Part shown: in pieces, positions 8,324-17,589 of the stretch
Layout: each line of letters opens with the position of its first letter
Numbering within the stretch: the first letter of the stretch is position 1
NCBI RefSeq assembly: GCF_014646235.1
Contig: NZ_BMNB01000008.1
Coordinates: 170,990-234,989, forward strand
Length of the DNA: 64,000 nt
Reading direction: 5' to 3'
Source: Micromonospora sonchi
Lineage (GTDB): Bacteria > Actinomycetota > Actinomycetes > Mycobacteriales > Micromonosporaceae
Notes under the pieces: generated by a model
Told to the model about the DNA's origin: nothing
What the model saw: the letters and a program-made list of their open reading frames with translations, nothing else
Databases searched by the model: none
Program-made: the position numbers and the translations under genes

Positions 8324-9703
8324 ATGCCTGCATCGACACGACACCACAGGGCCCTCGCGGCGATCGTGCACTGCGTCGGCTTCCTCACCGCCCTGCCGGT
8401 GCTCCCGGCGGCCACCGCCCCGGGCGCCCCGCCGGCCGGACAACCACAGGTCGCGGCGTTCGGAGAGCGGCACCACGGGACAGCCGGGCGGCCACACGTG
8501 GCAGCGACGACAGAGCCGGATCCCACCGCGCCGGCGCCCGACCCCACCATGCTGACGCCGGACCCCGCCATGCCCGCGGCACCGCCGGCGGCGCCCACCC
8601 CGACGCGGCTCGCCGTACCGCCCCCGGCGCCCAGGGTCAGCGTGGCGGTGGCGCCGGCGAGCAGCAGCGAGCCCGGGTACCACATCGAGGTCCGCAACGC
8701 CGGAAACGCGCCGGTGAGCACCACGGTGCGCCAGGAACTGCCCCGGGGCGCGTGGGCGAACTCGATCAGCAACGGCGGCCGGATGGTCCGCCCGGGTGGG
8801 TCGACGGCGACCGCGGTGACCTGGCAGCTGCGGTTGCCGCCGCACAGCACCACCACGCTGGACACCACGCTGCGCGCCGCCTCGGTGCAGCAGCCGCTGA
8901 CCGCCCCGGCGTGCGCGTTCGCCGGGGACGGCCGGCAGCCGTACGACTGCGCGAGCGCCACCTGGACGAGCCCGCACGCCGCGACCGCCGCCCCGCAGGA
9001 GCCGTCGGGGTGGCGTGACCAGGCGTCCGCACTGCTGGTCGGCGCGGTCGCGGTGCTGGTGCTCGGCGTGGTGGGGCTCGTCACCTGGTGGCGCAACCGC
9101 CGGCCGGTGGCCGCCGCGCTCGCCTCGGACGGTCCGGGGCGGATCTATCCGCGCCCGGCGGCACCCCGCCCGGCACACCGCCGACGCAAACCACCGATCT
9201 GGCTGATCGTGCCGGTGGCCGCGACGGTGCTGGCGGCCACGATCGGCACGGCCGCCTGGACCGCCACCCGGCGGGTCGCCGCGATCGACACCGACAGCCA
9301 GCCGACCAGTGGCGGGTGGAAGGGCACGGGGGTCACCGGCAGCCTGGGGGAACCGCTGCGCGAGGACGCGTTCGAGTTCACCGTCTACCGGATGGCCTGC
9401 GAGCCCGGCCAGCAGGTACGACGTTGCCAGGCCACGGTCGGCGTGCGCAACGTCACGCCGGAGCACCAGAGTTGGCACGGCAAGTTGCAACGGGCCTATC
9501 TGCCGAACGGCAACTGGGTCACCACCGACGAGTCGGCGACCCGGCAGGCGAACCAGGGACGCGACGTCTTCGCCGAGCCGATGGCGGCGGGCAGCCGGAT
9601 GGTGCTGCCGTTGGTCTTCACCGTCAACGGACGCGCCGCACCCGAGCGCCTGGAACTGCGCAGTGGGGTCTTCTCCGCGGGGGTGCGGGTGGACATGCCC
9701 TGA
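8324..9703 (+). CDS. Secreted/membrane protein, unknown function
   Basis: A 459-residue protein I do not recognise. It has an N-terminal signal-like helix (residues 9-30), a Pro/Ala/Thr-rich linker to about residue 105, a small beta-rich domain resembling DUF11-type repeats (HIEVRNAGNAPVS), and two membrane segments near residues 233-251 and 288-310. A C-terminal extracellular-type domain contains DAFEFTVYRMACEPG and CQATVGVRNVTPEHQSW, reminiscent of telokin-like DUF4352 folds. Two Cys in that domain may pair. GGAGG lies 9 nt before the ATG. It diverges from the FAH gene. Confidence 0.75.
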   Translation: MPASTRHHRALAAIVHCVGFLTALPVLPAATAPGAPPAGQPQVAAFGERHHGTAGRPHVAATTEPDPTAPAPDPTMLTPDPAMPAAPPAAPTPTRLAVPPPAPRVSVAVAPASSSEPGYHIEVRNAGNAPVSTTVRQELPRGAWANSISNGGRMVRPGGSTATAVTWQLRLPPHSTTTLDTTLRAASVQQPLTAPACAFAGDGRQPYDCASATWTSPHAATAAPQEPSGWRDQASALLVGAVAVLVLGVVGLVTWWRNRRPVAAALASDGPGRIYPRPAAPRPAHRRRKPPIWLIVPVAATVLAATIGTAAWTATRRVAAIDTDSQPTSGGWKGTGVTGSLGEPLREDAFEFTVYRMACEPGQQVRRCQATVGVRNVTPEHQSWHGKLQRAYLPNGNWVTTDESATRQANQGRDVFAEPMAAGSRMVLPLVFTVNGRAAPERLELRSGVFSAGVRVDMP

Positions 9704-9784
9704 CCGGCGGGCGGCCGGTGGTCGTACCCTTGGGGCCGTGACGGGCAGGCAGACGGCGCGGAACGGACGGCAGGGGCTCGACCG

Positions 9785-10684
9785 GTGATCAGCATGCCCG
9801 CGGCGCGTTGGCTTCCCCTCCTGGCCGCGCACGAGGGCCGCGCCGACTCGCTGACCGCGGCCCACCGGGCGCGCAGGGCCGCCCGGGAACGTCACGCGAT
9901 CGATGATTTCCTCTTCGACTACTACGGCACCCGACCGTCCGTGCTGCGCCGCTGGCACCCGGGGGTGGGCATCGCCCTGGCGCCCGGGCCGGACGGTCCC
10001 GCTCCGCACCGGCAGTGGCGTTGGTACGCCACGGACGCCGACGGGGTGGTCGGTGTCGACGCGGCGGCGTTCCTCGCCGACCGGGCCGATTCGGTGCGCT
10101 TCATCCACCGACTGTTGTCCTCGATCGCTACCCGGCCGGCCTTCACCGGCTGCTTCGGGCTGCACGAGTGGGCGATGGTGTACCGCCAGCGGGACCACCG
10201 GCACCCCCTGCCTCTGCGGCTCGGGCAGGCGGGCACCGACGCGGTGGTCGAGGCGCATCAGATCCGGTGTACGCACTTCGACGCGTTCCGGTTCTTCACG
10301 CCCGACGCGGTCGGCCTCAACCGGCTGCGACCCACCCGGGCCAGCCAGGTCGACCTCGACCAGCCGGGCTGCCTGCACGCCGCGATGGACTGCCACAAGT
10401 GGGCCACCAAGCTCGGTCCGGCGGTCCCGGGTGATCTGGCGCTCGACTGCTTCGAGTTGGCCCGGGACATCCGCCTGCTCGACATGCAGGCGTCGCCGTA
10501 CGACCTGTCCTCGTACGGGCAGCCGGCGGTGGCCATCGAGACGCCGGAGGGCAGGGCGGAGTACGTGGCTCGCCAACGCGAGTTCGCGCAGCGCGCTGGC
10601 CAACTCCGTGCCCGGTTGATCGAGGTCTGCGCGGTGTTGCTCGCGGCAGCGGAGCCACCGGCGAGGGTGGTCGCCGCCCCCTGA
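9785..10684 (+). CDS. Conserved actinobacterial protein annotated as 3-methyladenine DNA glycosylase-like
   Basis: A 299-residue protein rich in Trp, His and Asp with an HAIDDFLFDYY start region, RWHPGVGIAL, QIRCTHFDAFRFFTPDA and CHKWATKLGP blocks. I recall this family carrying the product name 3-methyladenine DNA glycosylase in actinobacterial genomes, but the sequence lacks an obvious helix-hairpin-helix or AAG motif, so the function is weakly supported. The GTG start follows AGGGG by 9 nt; an ATG at 9794 is the alternative. Confidence 0.6.
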   Translation: MISMPAARWLPLLAAHEGRADSLTAAHRARRAARERHAIDDFLFDYYGTRPSVLRRWHPGVGIALAPGPDGPAPHRQWRWYATDADGVVGVDAAAFLADRADSVRFIHRLLSSIATRPAFTGCFGLHEWAMVYRQRDHRHPLPLRLGQAGTDAVVEAHQIRCTHFDAFRFFTPDAVGLNRLRPTRASQVDLDQPGCLHAAMDCHKWATKLGPAVPGDLALDCFELARDIRLLDMQASPYDLSSYGQPAVAIETPEGRAEYVARQREFAQRAGQLRARLIEVCAVLLAAAEPPARVVAAP

Positions 10685-10732
10685 GGCGCCTGCTCCGCGT
10701 GCCCGGCGGGGTGTTGCGGTCTTTCCCCGCGC

Positions 10733-11158
10733 CTACTCGCCGTCCACCCGGCGGTCGCGCTTGCGTTGCGACCGGCGCTTCTTGTCGGCCAGCCGGCGTT
10801 CCTTGGCCGCCCGGGACGGGCGGGTCGGACGGCGGGGTGGCGGTGGCGGGGCGACCGCCTCGCGCAGCAGCGCGGCCAGCCGCTCCCGGGCCGCCTCCCG
10901 GTTGGCCAACTGGGCGCGATGCTCGCTCGCGGCGATGGTCAGCACCCCGTCGACCAGCCGGCCGTCGAGCCGGTCCAGCGCCCGGGCCCGCAGCGACTCC
11001 GGAACGCTCGCCGAGCCGGCCAGGTCGAAGCTCAGCTCGACCCGGGAGTCGGCGGTGTTGACGCCCTGCCCACCCGGCCCGGACGACCGGGAGAAGCGTT
11101 CCCGCAGCTCGGCGGCGGGGACGACCCACCGATCAGTCACCCGCAGTCCGTCGTCCAC
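10733..11158 (-). CDS. arfB: Class-I-like peptidyl-tRNA hydrolase (ArfB/YaeJ family)
   Basis: A 141-residue release-factor-like protein that hydrolyses peptidyl-tRNA on ribosomes stalled without a stop codon. The catalytic GGQ sits in SSGPGGQGVNTADSRVEL (residues 25-42), and the tail is basic (RAAKERRLADKKRRSQRKRDRR), as needed to occupy the mRNA channel. There is no codon-recognition domain, fitting ArfB rather than RF1/RF2. The GTG start is preceded by TAACCT at 6 nt and no Shine-Dalgarno. Confidence 0.93.
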   Translation of the reverse strand: MDDGLRVTDRWVVPAAELRERFSRSSGPGGQGVNTADSRVELSFDLAGSASVPESLRARALDRLDGRLVDGVLTIAASEHRAQLANREAARERLAALLREAVAPPPPPRRPTRPSRAAKERRLADKKRRSQRKRDRRVDGE

Positions 11159-11167
11159 GCCCTGAGG

Positions 11168-11464
11168 TTAGCGTGCCGGCCGATCGTCCTCGGCGGTGCT
11201 CGGACTCGGCGTCGAGGGGGCGGGCCGGTCCTCGCCACCGGCGGCGGCGTAGGCGACCGCCCCGATCAACAGCAGGACGATCACGCCTATCTTCGTGGTG
11301 ACCACCTTGATCAGCAGCCACGCGGCCCGGCGCGCGCCGGGCACCGTCTTCTTCGCGGCCTGGTAGTCGTTCCAGCTCCGCCTGGCGCGAGCGTACGACG
11401 ACCCGACGCCGCTTCCGATGATGAGGCCCACCAGCAGGAGGGCCGCGATGAGAGGACGCTCCAC
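11168..11464 (-). CDS. Small two-helix membrane protein, unknown function
   Basis: 98 residues with hydrophobic helices at about 4-24 and 49-72, a positively charged loop between them (YARARRSWNDYQAAKK) and a Pro/Ser/Asp-rich tail. I recognise no family. It starts 9 nt upstream of arfB on the same strand, so the two may be co-transcribed. Confidence 0.65.
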   Translation of the reverse strand: MERPLIAALLLVGLIIGSGVGSSYARARRSWNDYQAAKKTVPGARRAAWLLIKVVTTKIGVIVLLLIGAVAYAAAGGEDRPAPSTPSPSTAEDDRPAR

Positions 11465-11574
11465 TCACGCAAGTATTCATCCCCAGCGTAATATTTCCAT
11501 GGGCCGATCATCCCTCGCCGGAAATCCGACACTTACCCTGATCTCGATGCAACCGGACGGTCACCGTCCGTGCA

Positions 11575-12435
11575 TCAGCCGCCTTTTCCGATGATCGTGT
11601 CGGCGGTCTCCTGCACCTGTTCGATCGGGATGGCGAACCCGATGCCGATCGAACCGTTGCCGTCGATGGTGGCGATCGCGGTGTTCACCCCGACCACCTC
11701 GCCCCGCGCGTTCACCAACGGCCCACCGGAGTTGCCCGGGTTGATCGAGGCGTCGGTCTGCACCGCCCGGTGCCGGTTGTCGCCGAGGCGCACCTGACGG
11801 TCGAGCGCGCTGACGATGCCGGCGGTGACCGTGCCGGACAGTCCCAGCGGCGACCCGACGGCCAGTACCGGCTCACCGACCCGGGTGGCCCCCGGCTTGG
11901 CCAGCGGCAGCGGCGCCAGACCCGCCGAGGCGGGCACCTTGAGCACGGCGAGATCGCTGCCCGGCTCGCGGCCGATCACCTCCGCGTCGAACCGCCGGCC
12001 ATCCGGCAGCTCCACGGTCACCGGGCCGCTCCGCCCCTTGGCCAGGATGTGGTCGTTGGTGATGATGTGCTGCTCGGCGTCGACCGCGAAGCCGGAACCG
12101 CTCGCCGACGCCCCGCCGGGCCCGCCCACCAGCACCGACACCACGCCGGGCACGGTCTTCTCGGCGGCGGTGACCAGCTCGGCCGGCACCGGGGCGGCCG
12201 ATGCGGCGGCGGGCCCCGGAACACCGTCCCGGCCGGCCACCCAGCCGCCGGCCAGTGCCCCCGAACCGGTGGAGAGCGCCACCACCGCCAGCCCCGCCAA
12301 CAGCCGGCGGCGCCAGCCCCATGCGCGGTCACCCGCCCCGGTGGCACCGTCCGACCGGCCCCGCCCGTCCGGGTCGAGGTCCGGGGAGAAGAACCAGGGT
12401 CCCCGCGGCTCGCCCAGTCCGGTCTGCACTGCCAT
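11575..12435 (-). CDS. Membrane-anchored trypsin-like serine protease (HtrA-like, no PDZ)
   Basis: 286 residues: a short cytosolic N-terminus, one membrane helix at about 45-67, and an extracytoplasmic S1C-type protease domain. The catalytic triad is visible as His in IITNDHI, Asp in GSDLAVLK and Ser in INPGNSGGPLV. The PDZ domain typical of DegP/HtrA is absent, as in several actinobacterial HtrA-like proteins. It lies 69 nt downstream of the VWA gene on the same strand and probably belongs to the moxR operon, which suggests envelope quality control. Confidence 0.9.
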   Translation of the reverse strand: MAVQTGLGEPRGPWFFSPDLDPDGRGRSDGATGAGDRAWGWRRRLLAGLAVVALSTGSGALAGGWVAGRDGVPGPAAASAAPVPAELVTAAEKTVPGVVSVLVGGPGGASASGSGFAVDAEQHIITNDHILAKGRSGPVTVELPDGRRFDAEVIGREPGSDLAVLKVPASAGLAPLPLAKPGATRVGEPVLAVGSPLGLSGTVTAGIVSALDRQVRLGDNRHRAVQTDASINPGNSGGPLVNARGEVVGVNTAIATIDGNGSIGIGFAIPIEQVQETADTIIGKGG

Positions 12436-12504
12436 ACGTAGCTCCTCCCGTGTGCGCTCGCCGGCGTTCCGGCCGCGATTCGGCCGAGCCGCGGCAGGAC
12501 CAGG

Positions 12505-13464
12505 TCAGGGCAGGCGGGAGAACCACCGGATCGAGCCGAACGCCGCGCCCATCGCGAACACCAGCCCGAGCCCGATGAACCGCGCCGAGACGTCCTGCCG
12601 TACCTTCCGCCAGCCCACCGAGCTGCCGATGTCGTCGTAGACGGCACGCAACTCGTCGCTCGTGCCGGCCTGGTGGAAGCCGCCCCCGGTCTCCTCGGCG
12701 ACGGCCTGCAACGTCTCCCCGTCGACCGGCACCTGGATCGGCCGCCCGCCCCGGTCGACGAAGCCGCTCGGCGTACCGAAGGAGATGGTGTGCACCGGCA
12801 CCTCGGCGGCGACCGCGCCGGCGGCGGCCTCCAACGGATCCATGCCCGAGGTGTTCGCGCCGTCGGAGAGCACGATGATCCGGGCCGGCGGCGGTTGGGT
12901 GGCCGCCTTGTCGTCCAACGCCTGCACCGCGCCCAGTGAGGTGCTGATCGCCTCGCCGATCGCGGTGCCCTGCACGCCGGTGACCCCCTCGGCGAGGCGG
13001 CCGATCCCGTTGTGCAGCGCCTCCCGGTCGGTGCCCGGCGGCACCAGCACCGCCGCGCTGCCGGCGAAGGCCACCAGCCCGACGTTGAACTCCCTGGGCA
13101 GCCCGTCGACGAACCGCCGGGCGGCGTTCTTGGCGGCGCTGAGTCGATCCGGTTCGACGTCGGTGGCGAGCATCGAGGTGGAGACGTCCACGGCCACCAT
13201 CACGGTGGCGCGTTCCCGGGGCACCCGGACCTCGGCGGTGGGCCGGGCGAAGCCGACCACGAGCAGCGCCAGCATGGCCAGGAAGAGGCCGGCCGGCAGG
13301 TGTCGGCGCCAGGTCGGCCGCCGGGGCGCCACCCGGTCGAGCAGCCGCAGATTGGTGAACCGGACCGCGTAGCGGCCACGGCGCCGCTGCGCCAGCAGGT
13401 AGGCCACGGCCAGGGCGGCCACGCCGAGCAGCAGCCAGAGCCGGACGGGCGACTGCCAGATCAT
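12505..13464 (-). CDS. VWA-domain membrane protein
   Basis: 319 residues with the BatA/BatB layout: membrane helices near residues 8-25 and 58-77, a von Willebrand A domain with an intact MIDAS (VDVSTSM, then a conserved Thr and Asp in LSDGANTSG), and a final helix close to the C-terminus. The ATG is chosen because it overlaps the DUF58 stop as ATGA and begins the first helix; the longer frame upstream is shadow. Such proteins work with MoxR ATPases in assembly or maturation of other proteins, partner unknown here. Confidence 0.93.
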   Translation of the reverse strand: MIWQSPVRLWLLLGVAALAVAYLLAQRRRGRYAVRFTNLRLLDRVAPRRPTWRRHLPAGLFLAMLALLVVGFARPTAEVRVPRERATVMVAVDVSTSMLATDVEPDRLSAAKNAARRFVDGLPREFNVGLVAFAGSAAVLVPPGTDREALHNGIGRLAEGVTGVQGTAIGEAISTSLGAVQALDDKAATQPPPARIIVLSDGANTSGMDPLEAAAGAVAAEVPVHTISFGTPSGFVDRGGRPIQVPVDGETLQAVAEETGGGFHQAGTSDELRAVYDDIGSSVGWRKVRQDVSARFIGLGLVFAMGAAFGSIRWFSRLP

Positions 13465-14465
13465 GCGACACCTCCCGCGGGTGCAGCGGCCGGAGCCAGG
13501 GCCAGTCGACGCTGGGCCTGCACGTGCCGCACGATGTCGGCCGCCCAGTCCCGGTCGGTACGCAGCGCGAGGTGGGTCGCGCCGGCCCGGCGCAGGGCCT
13601 GCCGGACCTGGTCGCGCTGCGCGGCGGCGGCCGCCGCGTACCGCTCGCGCAGCCGGCGGTCGCCGGTCCAGACCTCCCGGTGCTCGCCGGTCTCCGGGTC
13701 GGCGAGCGTGATCATCCCGACGTCCGGCAGCTCCAGTTCCCGCGGGTCGGTGACCTCCACCGCGAGCACCTGGTGTCGCACGGTCAGCCGGCGCAGCGGC
13801 CGTTCCCAGGCCACCGGCGCCGCCGGGTCGTCGGGCAGCCCGTCGAGGAAGTCCGAGACCACCACCACCAGGCCCCGCCGATGGGCGACCCGGCACACCG
13901 CGGCCAGCGCCTCGGCCAGCTCGGGCGGGCCGGATGCCGGCGGGACGTCCGGATCACGACCGCCCACGCGGGGCGCGGCGAGCAGCGCGCGCAGCAGCCC
14001 GAGCAGGTGGGTGCGCCCACCCCGGGGCGGCATTCGACGCAGCCCGTACGGGGTGAGCACCTGCGCGCCGAGGCGGTTGCCCGGCCCCGCGGTGAGGAAG
14101 CCGATGGTGGCGACCGCCGCCACCGCCAGTTCCCGCTTGTCCAGCTCGGCGGTGCCGTACTCCATGCTGGCACTGGCGTCGACCAGCAGCCAGGTGGTCA
14201 GCTCCCGGTCGGCGTCCACCTCCCGCACGTGCGGCACGGTGGTACGGGCCGTCACCGACCAGTCCATCCGGCGCACCTCGTCCTCGCCGGGCCGGTACTC
14301 CCGGCTGCCCGCCGGCTCGCTGCCCGGCCCCGGTAGCAGGCCCCGACGCTCGCCGTGCAGAAGTCCGTCGAGCCGACGGGTGACGGTGAGTTCCAACCGG
14401 CGCAGGCGCTGGTCCGGGGTGAGCTCGGTCAGTCCCGGCTCCGCCGGTGCGGGGCGACGTCCCAT
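13461..14465 (-). CDS. DUF58 domain protein
   Basis: 334 residues with the DUF58 signature (REYRPGEDEVRRMDWSVTAR) followed by a VWA-like half (LVDASASMEYG). It has no clear membrane helices. Its ATG overlaps the moxR stop by one base (TGATG) and its own stop overlaps the VWA start (ATGA), so translation of the three is coupled. Members are thought to be MoxR adaptors or clients. Confidence 0.93.
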   Translation of the reverse strand: MGRRPAPAEPGLTELTPDQRLRRLELTVTRRLDGLLHGERRGLLPGPGSEPAGSREYRPGEDEVRRMDWSVTARTTVPHVREVDADRELTTWLLVDASASMEYGTAELDKRELAVAAVATIGFLTAGPGNRLGAQVLTPYGLRRMPPRGGRTHLLGLLRALLAAPRVGGRDPDVPPASGPPELAEALAAVCRVAHRRGLVVVVSDFLDGLPDDPAAPVAWERPLRRLTVRHQVLAVEVTDPRELELPDVGMITLADPETGEHREVWTGDRRLRERYAAAAAAQRDQVRQALRRAGATHLALRTDRDWAADIVRHVQAQRRLALAPAAAPAGGVA

Positions 14466-15514
14466 CACGCGGTCGCCAGGTCGATCGCGTGTTCCGGATG
14501 CCCGGCCGCCACCCGGGGCGGTGGCACCGCCTCGACCAGCCGGCGCACCACCGACTCGGCGGTCACCCCGTCGGCGACCGCGTCGAAGGAGAGCACCAGC
14601 CGGTGGGCGAGCACATCCACGGACAGCTCCCGGACGTCGTCGGGCAGCACGTACTCCCGGCCCCGCAGCAGCGCCTGGGCCCGCGCGGCGGCGACCAGCC
14701 CCAGGGTGGCGCGAGGGCTGGCGCCGTAGGCGAGCAGCGGGCCGAGTTCCGGCAGCCCGAACCGGCCCGGGTCGCGCGTGGCGAGGATGAGCCGGACCAC
14801 GTACTCGGCGATGGCGTGGTGGACGAAGACCTGCGTGGCGCGGACCTGGAGCTCGCGCAACCGCTCCGGATCGAGCACCCGGTGCGCCCGAGGGCGGTCG
14901 GCGCTCATCCGGTAGAGGATGGCCAGTTCGTCGGCGCCGTCCGGGTAGTCCACGACGACCTTCATGAGGAAGCGGTCCCGCTGCGCCTCGGGCAGCTGGT
15001 AGACCCCCTCCGACTCGATCGGGTTCTGGGTGGCCAGGACGAGGAAGGGTTCCGGCACCCGGTAGCTGCGCCCGCCGATGGAGACCTGATGCTCGGCCAT
15101 GGCCTCCAGCAGCGCCGACTGCACCTTCGCGGGCGCCCGGTTGATCTCGTCCGCGAGCACCAGGTTCGCCATGACCGGGCCGAGTTCGACGTCGAAGCTC
15201 TCCTTCGACGCCCGGTAGATGCGGGTGCCGACGATGTCCGAGGGGACGAGGTCGGGGGTGAACTGGATCCGGGAGAAGGTGCCGCCGACCACCGTCGCGA
15301 GGGTCTGCGCGGCGAGGGTCTTGGCCACTCCGGGTACGCCCTCCAGCAGACAGTGGCCGCCGGCCAGCAGTGCGGTCAACAGGCGTTCGACGAGCCGGTT
15401 CTGCCCGACGATCACGCGTTTGACCTCGAAGAGGGTCTGGTCCAGCTCGGCTGCGACCGCGTCCAGATCGGCCGGGCTGGGCAGGCTGGCCATGGTGTCC
15501 GAGATGTCCGTCAC
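14465..15514 (-). CDS. MoxR-type AAA+ ATPase
   Basis: 349 residues. Walker A is EGVPGVAKT, Walker B VLADEINRAP, with sensor 1 in LATQNPIESEG and the arginine-finger region QRDRFLMK. The GTG start at 15514 is taken because GGAAG lies 8 nt upstream and the conserved fold begins soon after; a much longer open frame upstream has no MoxR similarity. It leads the moxR / DUF58 / VWA / protease operon. MoxR proteins act as chaperones in metal-centre insertion or stress responses. Confidence 0.95.
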   Translation of the reverse strand: MTDISDTMASLPSPADLDAVAAELDQTLFEVKRVIVGQNRLVERLLTALLAGGHCLLEGVPGVAKTLAAQTLATVVGGTFSRIQFTPDLVPSDIVGTRIYRASKESFDVELGPVMANLVLADEINRAPAKVQSALLEAMAEHQVSIGGRSYRVPEPFLVLATQNPIESEGVYQLPEAQRDRFLMKVVVDYPDGADELAILYRMSADRPRAHRVLDPERLRELQVRATQVFVHHAIAEYVVRLILATRDPGRFGLPELGPLLAYGASPRATLGLVAAARAQALLRGREYVLPDDVRELSVDVLAHRLVLSFDAVADGVTAESVVRRLVEAVPPPRVAAGHPEHAIDLATA

Positions 15515-15705
15515 GGTGCTTGCTTCCCGGGCAGGCGGCCCGACAAACGTCGGACTTGCCGGGCCACGGGTGCTCTCGGGGCCCTTCCCGGCAGTCCCGT
15601 TCCCGTCGTGGTACAAGCCGGACACTCGACGACCCGGCGGGCCGGCCGGCGCGACCACGGCGATGCCGGCCGTCCGGTCGGACGGCCGGCACCCGGTGTG
15701 GCTGA

Positions 15706-16236
15706 TCAGCTGGAGATCGCCACGTGGAATGGCCGGTCGGCGGGCACGCCGGCCGAGTTGTAGGTCTGGATGAAGACTGCGTTCGGTGTGGCGAGGCGGG
15801 GCGCAACGGAGACCTGCCCGGCCGGGGGGATGCAGCACTGCTGGTCAGTGCCGACCGTGGCGTGGTAGGCACTCCGGGTCAGGTTGCGGTTGAAGAGCAC
15901 CTGGTACTGCCCCGGGCCGTACCTGGTCGCCGAAACCGCGTCGAGGCCACGGATGAGGTTGCCACCGGATCCCACCACGGCGAAGGAGACCGATCCGATG
16001 ATGGCGTTGGTGCCGACGGACCCCTTCAGCGCGGCCCTGGCCTGGCGGGCCTCCTCCGGTGTCACCTGCGGCTGGCCGGTGGCGGCGGCCGCCCGGGCGG
16101 CCGGCTGACCGGAATCGACGGGGGCCTGGACGACGGTGGTCGGCTGGGCGGCGACGGCGATGCCGCCGCCGGCCAGGGTCAGCGCCAGCGCACTGAAGGC
16201 CACCGCCATCGACCTGGGTGAGAAGAGTTTGGCCAT
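15706..16236 (-). CDS. Secreted protein of unknown function
   Basis: 176 residues with a clear Sec signal peptide (KLFSPRSMAVAFSALALTL, cleavage probably after AVAA near residue 31). The mature protein has a short Ala/Gln-rich stretch then a compact beta-rich domain (IIGSVSFAVVGSGGNLIRGLDAVSATR; FNRNLTRSAYHATVGT) that looks like single-domain actinobacterial extracellular proteins. A Cys-Cys pair occurs in TDQQCCIPPAG. GGGAGAA lies 7 nt before the ATG. Function not recognised. Confidence 0.75.
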   Translation of the reverse strand: MAKLFSPRSMAVAFSALALTLAGGGIAVAAQPTTVVQAPVDSGQPAARAAAATGQPQVTPEEARQARAALKGSVGTNAIIGSVSFAVVGSGGNLIRGLDAVSATRYGPGQYQVLFNRNLTRSAYHATVGTDQQCCIPPAGQVSVAPRLATPNAVFIQTYNSAGVPADRPFHVAISS

Positions 16237-16566
16237 GACAGGTTCTCCCTTGGTTGACCGGGATGATAAGACCGACTCACTTTCCAGCGAGTCGGAGATT
16301 GCAACGAGAATGCGCCGGAACGACCCGCCCCGGAGAATGGCCAACCGAGCGAATGACATTGAATGGCCAAGATCATAGCCGGCCTGACCAGGCATTACAC
16401 ACTCTGAGCTCTGACGCCACAACCATCTGGAAAATAGCACCAGGAAACAGCGAAGTCAACGTTCGATCATCGCCTTTCGCACCCGAATCAGAGGTTCGCG
16501 TAATTGCGAAACGTGAGGGCCACACCCCTCACGAAAGCCGATGGGGGTCGGCGATAATCTGATGCC
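16237..16566. other. 330-bp intergenic region
   Basis: No gene seen. It is notably AT-richer than its surroundings and holds the divergent promoters of the secreted protein and the EEP gene. A short inverted pair (16513-16519 and 16526-16532) lies 35 bp before the EEP start. Confidence 0.5.
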
Positions 16567-17574
16567 GTGAGCATGCGTACCGGTCTGGCGGCGATCCGAC
16601 CGACACCGACGACCGGGCGGCACCGCCACCGCACCATCCTCTGCTGGATCACCGTGGCGCCCGCGGTCGCCTGGTTGGTCGTCCGGCTACTCGGCGTCGA
16701 ACGCGGGCCACTGGTGCAACTGCTCGCCTTCACGCCGTACGTGGTGATCGGGTCCCTCGGGCCGTTGGTGCTCGCCCTCGCGCTGCGACGCCGGTGGCCG
16801 GCGGTCGTCGCGGCGGTCACCACCGCGGCGCTGCTCGCGGTGGTGGCCCCCCGGGCACTGCCCACCCCGCAGCCGTCGACCGCCGGGCCGGCGCTGCGGC
16901 TGCTCACCGCGAACCTGCTGATCGGCTCCGCCGACCTGCGGACGCTGGTCGACCTGGTCCGCAGCGAGCGGGTCGACGTCCTCGTCGTGCAGGAGTTCAC
17001 CCCGGCGTCCGCGGCCGGACTGGACCGGCTCGGCCTCGACCGGCTGCTGCCGTACCGGCAGCTCAACCCGATGGAGGGCAGCCCCGGCTCCGGGCTGTAC
17101 GCCCGGCATCCGATCAGCGACGAGGGCGTGCGCCAACTGCGCGGCGGGTGGGGCTTCACCCAGGCGTACGCGACGGTGACGGTGCCCGGCGCCCCCCCGG
17201 TCCGTGTCGAGTCGGCCCACCCGGCGGCCCCGTACGCCCTCGATCAGATCGACGCCTGGCGCAACGACCTGGCGGCGCAACCGGCGGCCGCGCCGGACGG
17301 GCCGTTGAGCATCCTCGCCGGGGACTTCAACGCCACGCTCGACCACGCGCCGTTGCGTGCCCTGCTCGACACCGGCTACGCCGACGCCGCCGCGGCGGTC
17401 GGCGCGGGGCTCACCGGCACCTGGGGCCCGTACGACGGCGACCTGATCCCGCCCGTGGTGATCGATCACGTGCTGGTCGACCGCCGCATCGCGGTACGCG
17501 ACGTGGTGGTGCACCCGCTGCCCGACAGCGACCACCGGATGGTCCTCGCCGACCTACGCCTGCCGGCGGGGTGA
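16567..17574 (+). CDS. Membrane-bound endonuclease/exonuclease/phosphatase family protein
   Basis: 335 residues: three N-terminal membrane helices (about 25-43, 50-72, 76-97) then an EEP domain facing outside. Conserved elements are TANLLIGSADL, VQEFT (metal-binding Glu), AGDFNATLDH (Asp/Asn), IDHVLV and the catalytic SDHRMV. Family members hydrolyse phosphodiesters, but nuclease, sphingomyelinase or phosphatase activity cannot be distinguished. It converges on cimA. Confidence 0.9.
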   Translation: MSMRTGLAAIRPTPTTGRHRHRTILCWITVAPAVAWLVVRLLGVERGPLVQLLAFTPYVVIGSLGPLVLALALRRRWPAVVAAVTTAALLAVVAPRALPTPQPSTAGPALRLLTANLLIGSADLRTLVDLVRSERVDVLVVQEFTPASAAGLDRLGLDRLLPYRQLNPMEGSPGSGLYARHPISDEGVRQLRGGWGFTQAYATVTVPGAPPVRVESAHPAAPYALDQIDAWRNDLAAQPAAAPDGPLSILAGDFNATLDHAPLRALLDTGYADAAAAVGAGLTGTWGPYDGDLIPPVVIDHVLVDRRIAVRDVVVHPLPDSDHRMVLADLRLPAG

Positions 17575-17589
17575 GGGAGGGTCAGCCGC

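Noticed and set aside
8243..10603. 786-residue minus-strand frame
   Set aside because: Antisense to the membrane-protein and glycosylase-like genes, with shadow composition and no domain.
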